Notes: generated by a model from the sequence alone, not told the origin. DNA of 64,000 bases from JANQPD01 sp963715655 (GCA_963715655.1 OY970262.1:2542001-2606000), one strand, 5' to 3'. Counted from the first letter of the stretch, positions 9,086 through 17,221 are shown. Translations and numbers: made by a program.

Positions 9086-9281
9086 AACCTGAGTTCGATT
9101 ATTATACAACTGGAAGTCAGTATCTTAAATATAACAAGCCCCCTATATCCCCCGAAAGGGGACTTTAGCTGCACGTGTAGCTAAAGTCCCCTTTGGGGGT
9201 TTGGGGGCCAGTTTGATATTTTATAACCAGAATTTACTGATTATTACCCTAATTTATTTTAGCGTTAATCGAACTGAGGTT
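9086..9281 (+). mobile_element. 196-bp MITE with IS982-like terminal inverted repeats
   Basis: The ends are inverted copies: AACCTGAGTTCGATTA at 9086-9101 and, read on the minus strand from 9281, AACCTCAGTTCGATTA. They share the CAGTTCGA/GAGTTCGA core with the IS982 element at 21191-22210. ACC flanks both sides (9083-9085 and 9282-9284), consistent with a short target duplication, and the uninterrupted spacer copies B2-B4 have a single ACC here. The centre holds a long G/C-run hairpin around GCACGTGT (about 9150-9205). There is no ORF. It is non-autonomous and probably mobilised by an IS982 transposase (inference). Confidence 0.65.
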
Positions 9282-9480
9282 ACCGCTAAACTGCCGCACC
9301 TACTTAACCCAAAAGCCAATAAAAAGGCTAAGTGTGCGCAATCCTAAACCCAATACCGTCCATCCTTTTTTGACCATTTACGCATAACGAAAATGCGCAG
9401 CCCTCCCTTACGTTCAACACTGGCTTTTCGCTGGGCACTACGTGCCGCTCGAATGCTTAGGTATTAGGCAAAGTTATTTT
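9282..9480 (-). repeat. Cassette spacer B, copy B1 (partial, interrupted by the MITE)
   Basis: This stretch, with 9064-9085 on the other side of the MITE, matches spacers at 11412-11859, 13998-14407 and 16393-16840. Shared landmarks are GCCAAAAGTGAAACCTTACC, CCGCACCTAC, ACCGTCCATCCTTTTTTGACC and GGGCACTACGTGCCGCT (itself palindromic). Only the gene-proximal half of the spacer is present. The homology begins at about 9064, which I take as the left border of the accessory array, 60 bases after the M1 peptidase stop. The remaining bases (9002-9063) show nothing I recognise. Confidence 0.7.
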
Positions 9481-9484
9481 TAAT

Positions 9485-10354
9485 TTATTCTTTATTCGAT
9501 TCGTACAATGCAACAAAATCAGACTCTTTTAAAATTCTGATGTTATGTCCGTTATCTTTCAGTTCTTCTGCTTTCCGGTGTTTCGAGCTTTTTTCTTTTC
9601 CCGAAAGTTTGCTTATATCTTGGTCTCCAACCACTAAAAGAGTTGTTTGCTTTGTAACTCCATTAACCACTTTACAACCTATTTCAGATGCAAGTGATGA
9701 AGCTTCTCTTCTTGGAATTTGTAGTGAACCCGTAAACACTAAAATTTCTCCAAATAAATTTCCATTTGGGTTTCCCTCTTTTGAAACTGAATCACTATAA
9801 TTTTTGGTATTTGCTAAAATTGGATTATTAACTCTTATAAACCAATCATCAATGGTGTTCTCTTTTTCTTTAATTGCTGAAATTAAAATATGAGCACAAG
9901 CTTTTGCATCTTCCAAAGCATCATGATGATTAAATGAAAAATTTAATTTTTTACAAACATTCGCAAGTCCATATCCTTTGTAAGCAAATTCTTCCCAACA
10001 TCTGCGAGAAACTTTAGCTGTGTCAATCCAATTATTTTGAATTGTAGGAAGTTCATATTTTTCACAAGTCCGATTTATTGAAACTCGGTCAAAATGAGTG
10101 TGACAAACGCAAATATAATTTTCCAAATGTTGTTTAAGAAACTCATATACATCTGGAAATTTTGGGCTGTCAATAACATCTTCTTCTATTATATTATGTA
10201 TTGATTCGTTCCAAAAGTCAAAGTAATCTTCTGGGTTTAACAAACTTGACCATTCTTTTTTAATTTGTCCGTTTTCATACACTACAAATCCAATTTGGCA
10301 AATTGATGCCATATCAGAATTGGCGGTTTCTACGTCAATAGCCAAGAAGTCCAT
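9485..10354 (-). CDS. DEDDh exonuclease domain fused to BRCT domain
   Basis: 289 aa. Residues 1-165 form a DnaQ/RNase T-like 3'-5' exonuclease: DVETAN at the N-terminus supplies D7 and E9, and HHDALEDAKA supplies the H-x4-D pair. Residues 200-285 form a BRCT domain of the DNA-ligase type (GEILVFTGSLQIPRREA, then GCKVVNGVTKQTTLLVVGD). This suggests DNA proofreading or repair-related trimming, but no partner is visible. It shares the sequence TAATG with the stop of the 123-aa gene upstream, so the two are translationally coupled and form one cassette. Confidence 0.88.
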   Translation of the reverse strand: MDFLAIDVETANSDMASICQIGFVVYENGQIKKEWSSLLNPEDYFDFWNESIHNIIEEDVIDSPKFPDVYEFLKQHLENYICVCHTHFDRVSINRTCEKYELPTIQNNWIDTAKVSRRCWEEFAYKGYGLANVCKKLNFSFNHHDALEDAKACAHILISAIKEKENTIDDWFIRVNNPILANTKNYSDSVSKEGNPNGNLFGEILVFTGSLQIPRREASSLASEIGCKVVNGVTKQTTLLVVGDQDISKLSGKEKSSKHRKAEELKDNGHNIRILKESDFVALYESNKE

Positions 10355-10725
10355 TAAATTGAGTTTTTAAGTTTTTCCAAGTCCATTGTAAATGTAACTC
10401 TCACTTTTGTTTTTGAACAAGTTAAAACCATTTCCTCGTTCATATCAATATTCAAGTCTTCTCCTCGAAGTGCTTGCCATTTTGCAATGTAATTTAATGC
10501 TCCGATTTTTTCCTTTTTTTTTAAAGCTTTTTCAACTCCACCTTTATATACAAGAACAGGCAATTCTCCTCTTTTTGCTTTTTCGGCTAATTCAGGTTCT
10601 TTTATTGCTAAAGCTCTACCAACTTCATAATTCTTTATCAAGCCTTTGTCCTCTCGTCTCCAAATTTCTTCCCAAGTCAGGTTCTTTCTATCAGGTTCTG
10701 AAAAACTTCTATAAATTATTGTCAT
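10354..10725 (-). CDS. Hypothetical protein (123 aa), coupled to exonuclease-BRCT gene
   Basis: Not recognised. The sequence is charged, with a KALKKKEK-rich middle, a region WEEIWRREDKGLIKNYEVGRALAIKEPE that is probably helical, and a C-terminal strand pair (MVLTCSKTKVRVTFTMDLEKL). It has no signal peptide or membrane segment, so it is cytoplasmic. Its stop overlaps the start of the exonuclease gene (TAATG). The start lies 26 bases after a GTTAGGC motif at the end of spacer A1, which fits the first gene of a cassette. Confidence 0.7.
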   Translation of the reverse strand: MTIIYRSFSEPDRKNLTWEEIWRREDKGLIKNYEVGRALAIKEPELAEKAKRGELPVLVYKGGVEKALKKKEKIGALNYIAKWQALRGEDLNIDMNEEMVLTCSKTKVRVTFTMDLEKLKNSI

Positions 10726-10744
10726 TGTTGTTGGTTTTAATTTT

Positions 10745-10868
10745 GCCTAACGGCTTTAATAAACTCAGGGCGGCTTCTTCCATGGTTTTGTAAAGAAACG
10801 AAAGGTTTCTCCGTCCACCGTAAAGCCGCTACCGAAGCGGGATTAAGGCCAACTTGCGGTTATTTTTT
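10745..10868 (-). repeat. Cassette spacer A, copy A1 (attC-like imperfect palindrome)
   Basis: About 124 bp, present three times (also 15157-15279 and 15726-15849). The outer arms pair over about 19 bases (consensus AATAAACGCAGGGCGGCTT against the complement of AAGCCGACTTGCGTTTATT). An inner hairpin AGAAAC...GTTTCT sits near the middle. On the minus strand the element ends GCCGTTAGGCA, an exact GTTRRRY, shortly before the next ORF start, as an integron attC site would. Confidence 0.65.
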
Positions 10869-10886
10869 AATTAAGTACTGGTTTTT

Positions 10887-11411
10887 CTAATTTTCTTCAA
10901 ATAGTTTCTTCAAAAACTTAGTTCTCTGTTCTTCTGTCCAATTATCTGTGAAGATTGCAAAGTTGTATGCGTACGTTTCTTTTGCTCCATAAAGAAAAAT
11001 TGTATTTGCATTATTTCCATTCGCAGTCCAAATAACAAAGTTGTCGCCCGAGGACTTTTCTTTTATTTCAAATCCGTGTTTTTCGTAGTGTTCTTTTTCC
11101 CATTCGTAAAATTTTCTCGCGAATTCTTTGTGTGTGACAATCTCGCTGTAGAATGGATAATTTTCTTGGGGATTTTTAGTCACCGCAATGGAAGTCGAGT
11201 CCTTGTCAACCAAGAAATGTTGTCGACTTACTTCATTGTATTTGGTTTTAGTCCACTGCCCTGGAATTTCAATGCTTCCGTAGGGCAGAAAAGTTAAGGT
11301 CGTAACATTTTTGGTTTGGTCGTAGCTGTCTGCAACAATCATTGAAGTTTTAGTTGTAGAACAGCTAATTGTCAGTCCAAGAAGAAATATGGTTAATAGT
11401 CTGAATTTCAT
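10887..11411 (-). CDS. Putative lipoprotein, paralogue 1 of a duplicated cassette
   Basis: 174 aa with a lipoprotein signal (MKFRLLTIFLLGLTISC, Cys17, then STTKTS). The mature protein contains FLPYGSIEIPGQWTK and an alpha/beta-looking remainder (EIVTHKEFARKFYEWEKEHYEKHGFEIKEK). I know no family. A second copy at 15868-16392 differs at only three residues (P to S, N to S, T to K), so the duplication is recent. The start follows GTTGGGT by about 20 bases. Confidence 0.8.
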   Translation of the reverse strand: MKFRLLTIFLLGLTISCSTTKTSMIVADSYDQTKNVTTLTFLPYGSIEIPGQWTKTKYNEVSRQHFLVDKDSTSIAVTKNPQENYPFYSEIVTHKEFARKFYEWEKEHYEKHGFEIKEKSSGDNFVIWTANGNNANTIFLYGAKETYAYNFAIFTDNWTEEQRTKFLKKLFEEN

Positions 11412-11859
11412 TTTTTTAAATGCTACCCAACGCCCCGTGTAAAAATAGGCGCGGTTAAAATTACGTTATTGTCGGTTGAGAACGAAAGTAGCAAAAAGAC
11501 ACGATCTTTGCGGTAAGCGCTCAGTCCATGCTTGTTTATATATGTTGCTATGCACTGGTTGTATTTATTCAGCGGGAGATTGAACGATTTTCGCTAGCCA
11601 AAAAAACACAAACAGAACAGCTTTTTTAAAGCTAGTGTAAGCGCCAAAAGTGAAACCTTACCGCTACGCTGCTACACCTACTTTAACCAAAAGCTAAGAA
11701 AAAGGGTAAACTTGAACAACCTTAAACCTACTACCGTCCATCCTTTTTTGACCATTTCATTTACCCATAACGAAAATGCGCAGCCCACCGCTTCGTTCAA
11801 CACTGCATTCTCGCTGGGCACTACGTGCCGCTGGAATGCTTAGTTATTGTGCACAGTTA
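11412..11859 (-). repeat. Cassette spacer B, copy B2
   Basis: A 448-base gene-free spacer nearly identical to B4 (16393-16840) and closely similar to B3. On the minus strand it runs from GCACAATAACTAAGCATTCC next to the upstream stop to GGGGCGTTGGGTAGC next to the downstream start. The internal motif GGGCACTACGTGCCGCT is a short palindrome, and GTTAAAATTACGTTATTGTC marks the downstream half. No ORF or RNA gene is evident in it. Confidence 0.7.
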
Positions 11860-12189
11860 TTATTCATCTTTAAAAATATCTTTATCCCATTTTCTTAATT
11901 CGTAATATTTGGATTTTGGTTTCCCTGTCCATCCATTAATTCCTTTTTTTGGTAGGTCAACAAGGTGTATCCAAAACACAGGTATGTACAGAAGTCCATA
12001 TACGATTAAGGCAACTTTTTGACCAAAGAAATGAGATAATAAAATGATTAGGGTCAGAACTACAGAGTATTTAATAAACTTCCTTAATCTAGGTGTTCTT
12101 TCTTCAAAATGTCCTAAACAAATGTGACCTAAGGCAATGGTGCTACTCACTATAGAAATTTCAAACCATATTGTATTTGTTTCCCACAT
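11860..12189 (-). CDS. Small membrane protein (109 aa)
   Basis: Two to three hydrophobic segments are visible: IWFEISIVSSTIALGHICLG, YSVVLTLIILLSHFFG and KVALIVYGLLYIPVFWIHLV, followed by a charged cytoplasmic-looking tail (KPKSKYYELRKWDKDIFKDE). No family recognised. The start lies about 25 bases after GTTAGTC on the minus strand. The IS110 element was inserted just upstream, so the original spacer on that side is lost and expression may have changed. Confidence 0.7.
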   Translation of the reverse strand: MWETNTIWFEISIVSSTIALGHICLGHFEERTPRLRKFIKYSVVLTLIILLSHFFGQKVALIVYGLLYIPVFWIHLVDLPKKGINGWTGKPKSKYYELRKWDKDIFKDE

Positions 12190-12237
12190 TTAACTTATTT
12201 TTTTATTCTGACTAACGTAAACATTTGTTTCTGGTAA

Positions 12238-13596
12238 TCAATTAATTGTAATTCCAAGCTCTTCATTAGTCAAACCAAATTTATCGATTTGATTTTTTAT
12301 TCTTTTAACAATTCCGAGCTTTCTTTTCTGATCAAGGAATAAATAGCCGGATGGATTATTATAAGGCACCCCTTTTGCCACCATATTCCAGATTATAACC
12401 GCTAATTTGCGGGCCGTGGCACTTATGGCTGATGTCCTTCCTTTACGGAAGTTGATTCGCATAAAGAAGTCTCTTAACGGTGTAGATTCTTTGAGATTCC
12501 CTATTGCATTGGCTGCTTGCCGTAGAGCAATTTTCAAGCGGTTACTTCCTTTGGGAACTTTACTAGATAAGATTTTCCCTCCACTTACTTTATTATTAGG
12601 TGCAAGCCTGAGCCAACTTGTAAAATGCTTGGCAGAGGGAAACGACCGTATACCTTTTACACCTACTTCGCTGATTAGGGAAAGTACTGTAGCATGGCTC
12701 ATGCCTTCGATCGCCAACATATCTGTTCCTTCCAGCATCTGATATCCTTTTAAGTTTAGGTCAATATTCTTTGGTGTGTTTTTATTGATCCGCTTATGAG
12801 GCTTAGGGTCAGTATAGTGTTGTTTTTTATTTTCATCATTTTCGATAATGTTCTCCAGTAATTCAGCTATTTCCTTATCACATTCCTGTATTTTTAGCTG
12901 TAGGTATTGATAGGTTTCCAGTTCCTGCTTTAAGGCAAACAAAAAATCTTTACGGGCATTAGACTGTAGGGCGCGGGCAATCTCCGCTTCACTTTTACGG
13001 CAGTTTCCATGTCTCAGGGCAGCCAGTTTTTGAGGATTGGATTCACCTTCACAAACAGCATGGATAATGGCAAGCCCGGTAAGTCCACAAATATCTTTTA
13101 CCACTACATCCAACCTCAGGTTTAACAAACGCAGGTATTTCTGCATTTTTTTAGAGGTAGATGCAGCCGAATAAATCAAATTGGCTCGGTGCCTGCAATA
13201 AGTCCTCAACTGCTCGGTTTCTTCATCCGGTAAAAAGCTGCTGCTGAGCAGCCCCAGGCTATGCAGTTTTTGAATCCATTGGCAGTCCTTCACATCGGTC
13301 TTTTTACCTTGTATGTTTTTGGTGAACTTGCCATTGCAGAGGATTACTTTAAATCCTTTCGACAATAAAACGGCATAAAGATTTTGCCAATAAGTACCTG
13401 TACTTTCCATGGCCAGAGTCGTCACTTTTCGCTGTGCCAGCCAATCGGCCATGTCAAAAAGGTCATCATTAAAAACTCCGAATTCACGGATATCTTCTTC
13501 TTTCTGACCCACAGCTACCCAGTGAGAGCGGCTACCTACATCAATACCTCCTGCATGAGGATTTACAATCTCCATGCTAATAGACTGTTGTTCCAT
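12238..13596 (-). CDS. IS110-family transposase (DEDD)
   Basis: 452 aa from the ATG at 13596; the frame stays open 27 codons further upstream, but those codons look non-coding. The N-terminal RuvC-like DEDD domain shows GGIDVGSRSHWVAV (D), LAMESTGTYW (E) and KKTDVKDCQW (D, D). The C-terminal Tnp domain has AIEGMSHATVLSLISEVGV and the serine motif NKVSGGKILS. The gene is intact, so the element may still be active. The recombinase is expected to work with a structured RNA from the element's own non-coding end. Confidence 0.95.
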   Translation of the reverse strand: MEQQSISMEIVNPHAGGIDVGSRSHWVAVGQKEEDIREFGVFNDDLFDMADWLAQRKVTTLAMESTGTYWQNLYAVLLSKGFKVILCNGKFTKNIQGKKTDVKDCQWIQKLHSLGLLSSSFLPDEETEQLRTYCRHRANLIYSAASTSKKMQKYLRLLNLRLDVVVKDICGLTGLAIIHAVCEGESNPQKLAALRHGNCRKSEAEIARALQSNARKDFLFALKQELETYQYLQLKIQECDKEIAELLENIIENDENKKQHYTDPKPHKRINKNTPKNIDLNLKGYQMLEGTDMLAIEGMSHATVLSLISEVGVKGIRSFPSAKHFTSWLRLAPNNKVSGGKILSSKVPKGSNRLKIALRQAANAIGNLKESTPLRDFFMRINFRKGRTSAISATARKLAVIIWNMVAKGVPYNNPSGYLFLDQKRKLGIVKRIKNQIDKFGLTNEELGITIN

Positions 13597-13860
13597 TTTT
13601 TTTTTTAGAATTAAGTGAAAAGCTCTAAGGAGATGCGCTTTTGGCTTGATAAATATTCTGAACGGGGTCCACACCAAGGCGTGGCCGCCACTGTAGTCAT
13701 CGCAAACATCTCAACCAGGATTGTGACCGTGCTATTATGCAACAGTTTAAAAAACGGCCTTGCATAGAGCTACACGAAAATACAATTTGTAAGTATTGGT
13801 TCTACTCGTTAGCGGAGGTAGTCAGTGGCCTGCTACATGGGGGATTGTGCACAACATGAA
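13597..13860 (-). ncRNA. Candidate IS110 bridge RNA region
   Basis: A gene-free stretch of about 260 bases directly 5' of the IS110 transposase. In IS110-group elements this is the end from which the bridge RNA, which specifies donor and target DNA, is known to be transcribed. By eye there are several short complementary runs (for example around GTAGTCATCG and GGTAGTCAGTGGCC), but I cannot fold it reliably. The position is family knowledge; the RNA itself is inference. Confidence 0.35.
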
Positions 13861-13989
13861 ATATCATCACATTGTTGATATTTCGTTTTGTGTTATTGTT
13901 GTTTTTTGTCTTGTAAAGACTTGGCTCTAAAAGTAATACTATCTACTGGACTTACTAGTTTTTGAAGATTTCTTTGGCTCACGTGTTCG

Positions 13990-14407
13990 TAAATGGCAGT
14001 GGTTAAAATTACGTTATTGTCGGTTGAGAACGAAAGTAGCAAAAAGACACGAGCTTTGCGGTAAGCCCTCAGCCCGCGCTTGTTTATATATGTTGCTATG
14101 CACCGGTTTTATTTATTCAGCGGGAAATTGAACGATTTTCGCTAGCCAAAAAAACACAAACAGAACAGCTTTTTTAAAGCTAGTGTAAGCGCCAAAAGTG
14201 AAACCTTACCGCTACGCTGCCGCACCTACATAACCTAAGAGCCCATAAAAAGGGTAAACTTGAACAACCTTAAACCCAATACCAATAATCTTTTTTTGAC
14301 CATTTACCCATAACAAAAATGCGCAGCCCACCGCTTCGTTCAACACTGCATTTTCGCTGGGCACTACGTGCCGCTGGAATGCTAAGTTATTGTGCTTTCG
14401 TCATTTT
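13990..14407 (-). repeat. Cassette spacer B, copy B3
   Basis: Shares the GTTAAAATTACGTTATTGTC block, the AACAGCTTTTTTAAAGCTAG block, GCCAAAAGTGAAACCTTACC and GGGCACTACGTGCCGCT with B2 and B4, with more differences than they show to each other. The 130 bases between the IS110 element and this repeat (about 13861-13990) hold a stem GAAATATCA...TGATATTTC and nothing else recognisable. Confidence 0.65.
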
Positions 14408-15133
14408 TTACTCATCACTTAATTCACTATCTATCATGCGGATTATTCTTTTTATTAATTCAATCCTTTCTTTATAGTTAGGGATTATTTGATATTTATC
14501 CCTTGTCATCTTATGAGAGATTAAGTTTATAAACGAATGATTTGAAAATAACAACTCATAATCAACTGGACGAGCTTCCCTTAGCAAACTATAAGCGGAC
14601 ATTTCTTTTTGATACATTTTACCAAACTCTTCATAATCGTAATCATATGCGGCTCCAGTAATTTTTGCTGTATAGACATACCTCGCTTCATACAATCCTT
14701 GCAGTTCTCCTCTCAAGGAGTCATTAGCGATCAAATTAATATTGTTGGCTTTTAAATTTTGGTATGCGGATGTGGTAGGCATAAAAATTGGATTTACAGG
14801 AATTCTTGAAAAATGTTTGCTCAATGAGTCATGGTAAGCAGTTGTATTTTTAAGTGCATCAAGAATAATTTGTGATGATTGGGCAGATAATCCGTGCGAA
14901 CGTATGTTTGTTTTAAAGTCTTCGATGTCTCTTAGCAAGTTTACCCTTATCTCCTTTAAAGTGGATACTTCGAGTTCTCTTAATTTCCTGTCTTCATTCC
15001 AATTATTAATCTGCAACGCAATCAAAATTCCAATAACAACAAGTATAATTTCTCCAATAGCATAAAGAAGATATTTCCTGAATTTATTTTCAGTCAGTAG
15101 TTTCTGTCTAATTTTTCTAAAGAATTTTATCAT
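14408..15133 (-). CDS. DUF6090-family membrane protein
   Basis: 241 aa. The N-terminus MIKFFRKIRQKLLTENKFRKYLLYAIGEIILVVIGILIALQINNWNE is diagnostic for DUF6090, a family very common in Bacteroidota: a basic amphipathic start, one membrane segment, then the QINNWNE motif. The remaining 190 residues are mostly helical and charged and should lie on one side of the membrane. The function is unknown. The start follows spacer A2 (GTTATGC) on the minus strand, so it is a single-gene cassette. Confidence 0.88.
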   Translation of the reverse strand: MIKFFRKIRQKLLTENKFRKYLLYAIGEIILVVIGILIALQINNWNEDRKLRELEVSTLKEIRVNLLRDIEDFKTNIRSHGLSAQSSQIILDALKNTTAYHDSLSKHFSRIPVNPIFMPTTSAYQNLKANNINLIANDSLRGELQGLYEARYVYTAKITGAAYDYDYEEFGKMYQKEMSAYSLLREARPVDYELLFSNHSFINLISHKMTRDKYQIIPNYKERIELIKRIIRMIDSELSDE

Positions 15134-15156
15134 TTCTCAGCGGTTGGTATAATGAA

Positions 15157-15279
15157 GCATAACGGTTTTAATAAACGCAGGGCGGCTTTTTCCGTGGTTA
15201 TGTAAAGTAACAAAATGTTTCTCTGTCAAGCGAAATGCCCTGCCGGAGCGGGATTAAAGCCGACTTGCGTTTATTTTTT
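15157..15279 (-). repeat. Cassette spacer A, copy A2
   Basis: About 75-80% similar by eye to A1 and A3, with the same outer arms (AATAAACGCAGGGCGGCTT...AAGCCGACTTGCGTTTATT). The minus-strand terminus is ACCGTTATGC. It separates the 136-aa lipoprotein gene from the DUF6090 gene. Confidence 0.62.
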
Positions 15280-15304
15280 GTTGGCATTAGTTTTTTTATT
15301 TTTT

Positions 15305-15715
15305 TCAAGGTTTAACTCCTTCTTTTTCTGTCACAAATGTTTTTAGTTCGAAGACGTTCTTAAAAGTCTTACCCAGTTTTCCATTTTCATAAAATTGAAC
15401 TTCGCAACAGTGCAATCCACTACAGAATTGTCTTTCTCCGTCTGGATATTCGTAGATAGTTCCGCCAATGTCGAATGTTGCGTGATGGGTTAAGAACCAA
15501 AATTTTACTTGTTCCCCATTTTGGAGATGAATTAATCCGTATTGAATTTCTTCTCTAGTTTTCCAACTTATACTGTCAAGCCACATTGTCAATTCGGAAA
15601 AATCAAATTCTTCATTTTCAATTTTCTCATTGAGGATTCGTTCCGACTCAGAAGTACAAGCACATAAAAGTCCGAATAGGCAAAAGAGTATTATGTATAG
15701 TTGTCTGAGTGTCAT
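15305..15715 (-). CDS. Putative lipoprotein (136 aa)
   Basis: Signal sequence MTLRQLYIILFCLFGLLCAC with the lipid-acceptor cysteine at residue 20. The mature domain begins TSESERILNEKIENEEFDFSELTMWLDS and contains a beta-rich part with HHATFDIGGTIYEYPDGERQFCSGLHCCEVQFYENGKLGKTF. The latter has three cysteines close together (CSGLHCC) and strands resembling a small toast-rack or MORN-like sheet (inference). No family recognised. The start follows GTTAGCA by about 17 bases. Confidence 0.7.
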   Translation of the reverse strand: MTLRQLYIILFCLFGLLCACTSESERILNEKIENEEFDFSELTMWLDSISWKTREEIQYGLIHLQNGEQVKFWFLTHHATFDIGGTIYEYPDGERQFCSGLHCCEVQFYENGKLGKTFKNVFELKTFVTEKEGVKP

Positions 15716-15725
15716 TTCAAATTAA

Positions 15726-15849
15726 TGCTAACGCATTTAATAAACGCAGGGCGGCTTTGTCCGTGGTTTTTTAAAGAAACAAAAAGTTTCTCTGTCCACC
15801 GTAAAGCCCCTACCGAAGCGGGGTTAAGGCCAACTTGCGTTTATTTTTT
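15726..15849 (-). repeat. Cassette spacer A, copy A3
   Basis: Closest to A1: the inner half (TTTCTCTGTCCACCGTAAAGCC and onward) is nearly identical, and both lie directly downstream of one copy of the duplicated lipoprotein gene. This supports duplication of gene plus spacer as one unit. The minus-strand terminus is GCGTTAGCA. Confidence 0.65.
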
Positions 15850-15867
15850 AATTAAGTACTGTTTTTT

Positions 15868-16392
15868 TTAATTTTCTTCAAATAGTTTCTTCAAAAACTT
15901 AGTTCTCTGTTCTTCTGTCCAATTATCTGTGAAGATTGCAAAGTTGTATGCGTACTTTTCTTTTGCTCCATAAAGAAAAATTGTATTTGCACTATTTCCA
16001 TTCGCAGTCCAAATAACAAAGTTGTCGCCCGAGGACTTTTCTTTTATTTCAAATCCGTGTTTTTCGTAGTGTTCTTTTTCCCATTCGTAAAATTTTCTCG
16101 CGAATTCTTTGTGTGTGACAATCTCGCTGTAGAATGGATAATTTTCTTGGGGATTTTTAGTCACCGCAATGGAAGTCGAGTCCTTGTCAACCAAGAAATG
16201 TTGTCGACTTACTTCATTGTATTTGGTTTTAGTCCACTGCCCTGAAATTTCAATGCTTCCGTAGGGCAGAAAAGTTAAGGTCGTAACATTTTTGGTTTGG
16301 TCGTAGCTGTCTGCAACAATCATTGAAGTTTTAGTTGTCGAACAGCTAATTGTCAGTCCAAGAAGAAATATGGTTAATAGTCTGAATTTCAT
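15868..16392 (-). CDS. Putative lipoprotein, paralogue 2 of a duplicated cassette
   Basis: 174 aa, 171 of 174 residues identical to the product of 10887-11411, with the same lipoprotein signal ending at Cys17. The DNA identity continues on both sides into spacers A3 and B4, so the duplicated unit is about 1.0-1.1 kb. The start follows GTTGGGC, an exact GTTRRRY, by about 20 bases. The function is unknown. Confidence 0.8.
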   Translation of the reverse strand: MKFRLLTIFLLGLTISCSTTKTSMIVADSYDQTKNVTTLTFLPYGSIEISGQWTKTKYNEVSRQHFLVDKDSTSIAVTKNPQENYPFYSEIVTHKEFARKFYEWEKEHYEKHGFEIKEKSSGDNFVIWTANGNSANTIFLYGAKEKYAYNFAIFTDNWTEEQRTKFLKKLFEEN

Positions 16393-16840
16393 TTTTTTTA
16401 AATGCTGCCCAACGCCCCGTGTAAAATAGGCGTGGTTAAAATTACGTTATTGTCGGTTGAGAACGAAAGTAGCAAAAAGACACGATCTTTGCGGTAAGCG
16501 CTCAGTCCATGCTTGTTTATTATATGTTGCTATGCACTGGTTTTATCTATTCAGCGTGAGATTGAACGATTTTCGCTAGCCAAAAAAACACAAACAGAAC
16601 AGCTTTTTTAAAGCTAGTGTAAGCGCCAAAAGTGAAACCTTACCGCTACGCTGCTACACCTACTTTAACCAAAAGCCAATAAAAAGGCTAAGTGTGCGCA
16701 ACCCTAAACCCAATACCGTCCATCCTTTTTTGACCATTTACCCATAACGAAAATGTGCAGCCCATCGCTTCGTTCAACACTGCATTTTCGCTGGGCACTA
16801 CGTGCCGCTGGAATGCTTAGTTATTGTAGCCAGGTTTTTT
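16393..16840 (-). repeat. Cassette spacer B, copy B4
   Basis: A 448-base spacer nearly identical to B2; one visible difference is a small deletion near TTGACCATTT. No ORF. On the minus strand it runs from the stop of the 123-aa gene to GTTGGGC in front of paralogue 2. Confidence 0.7.
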
Positions 16841-17212
16841 TTAATCAAGTTCTTCTCTCATTTTTACAACTTTTCCATTTTCATAGTCTATGGCGAGAAA
16901 ATACCAGCCGATTCCAAGGCCATGATTAGTTAAATATCTTGCGGTTCCCGTTCCATTTTCTCCTATCTCTTCACCTGATTCACCCAATAACTTTGTGACT
17001 TCTTTCTCTGTTAGTCCTTTTAACTCCTGAGAAGTTACAATTCGTCTCATTATGCAATACCTGTCCTCTGGAAAATCTTTCCAATTTTCTACAGGATTCA
17101 TAAAGTCCAAACAAATCAATGGAGTCTCGAAGATTTGTTTGCGTAAATACAACAACCCTGATACGATCAGAAAAGTTAGGGTTAATACGATGAGGATCTT
17201 TTTATTTTTCAT
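16841..17212 (-). CDS. Hypothetical membrane-anchored protein (123 aa)
   Basis: N-terminal membrane segment KKILIVLTLTFLIVSGLLYL, then a small extracytoplasmic domain with CLDFMNPVENWKDFPEDRYCIMRRIVTSQELKGLTEKEVTKLLGE and YFLAIDYENGKVVKMREE. The LKGLTEKEVTKLLGEP-like pattern resembles small SmpA/OmlA-type domains, but the match is too weak to name it. The start follows an attC-like element C (GTTGTAG). Confidence 0.65.
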   Translation of the reverse strand: MKNKKILIVLTLTFLIVSGLLYLRKQIFETPLICLDFMNPVENWKDFPEDRYCIMRRIVTSQELKGLTEKEVTKLLGESGEEIGENGTGTARYLTNHGLGIGWYFLAIDYENGKVVKMREELD

Positions 17213-17221
17213 GTAATTGGC

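Larger units (their letters stand above)
12225..13870 (-). mobile_element. IS110-family insertion sequence (ends approximate)
   Basis: It contains a complete IS110-type DEDD transposase gene plus a long non-coding stretch upstream of it, the usual layout of the family. No terminal inverted repeats or target duplication are apparent, as is typical for IS110 proper, so both borders are estimates. The left border is placed after the GACTAACG motif of the neighbouring cassette. The right border is near GTGCACAACATG, where an unrelated stem (GAAATATCA...TGATATTTC) and then spacer B3 begin. Confidence 0.7.

Noticed and set aside
9134..9215. The G/C-run hairpin as a terminator for the M1 peptidase gene.
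   Set aside because: It lies inside a MITE with its own terminal repeats, more than 130 bases after the stop, without a T-run.
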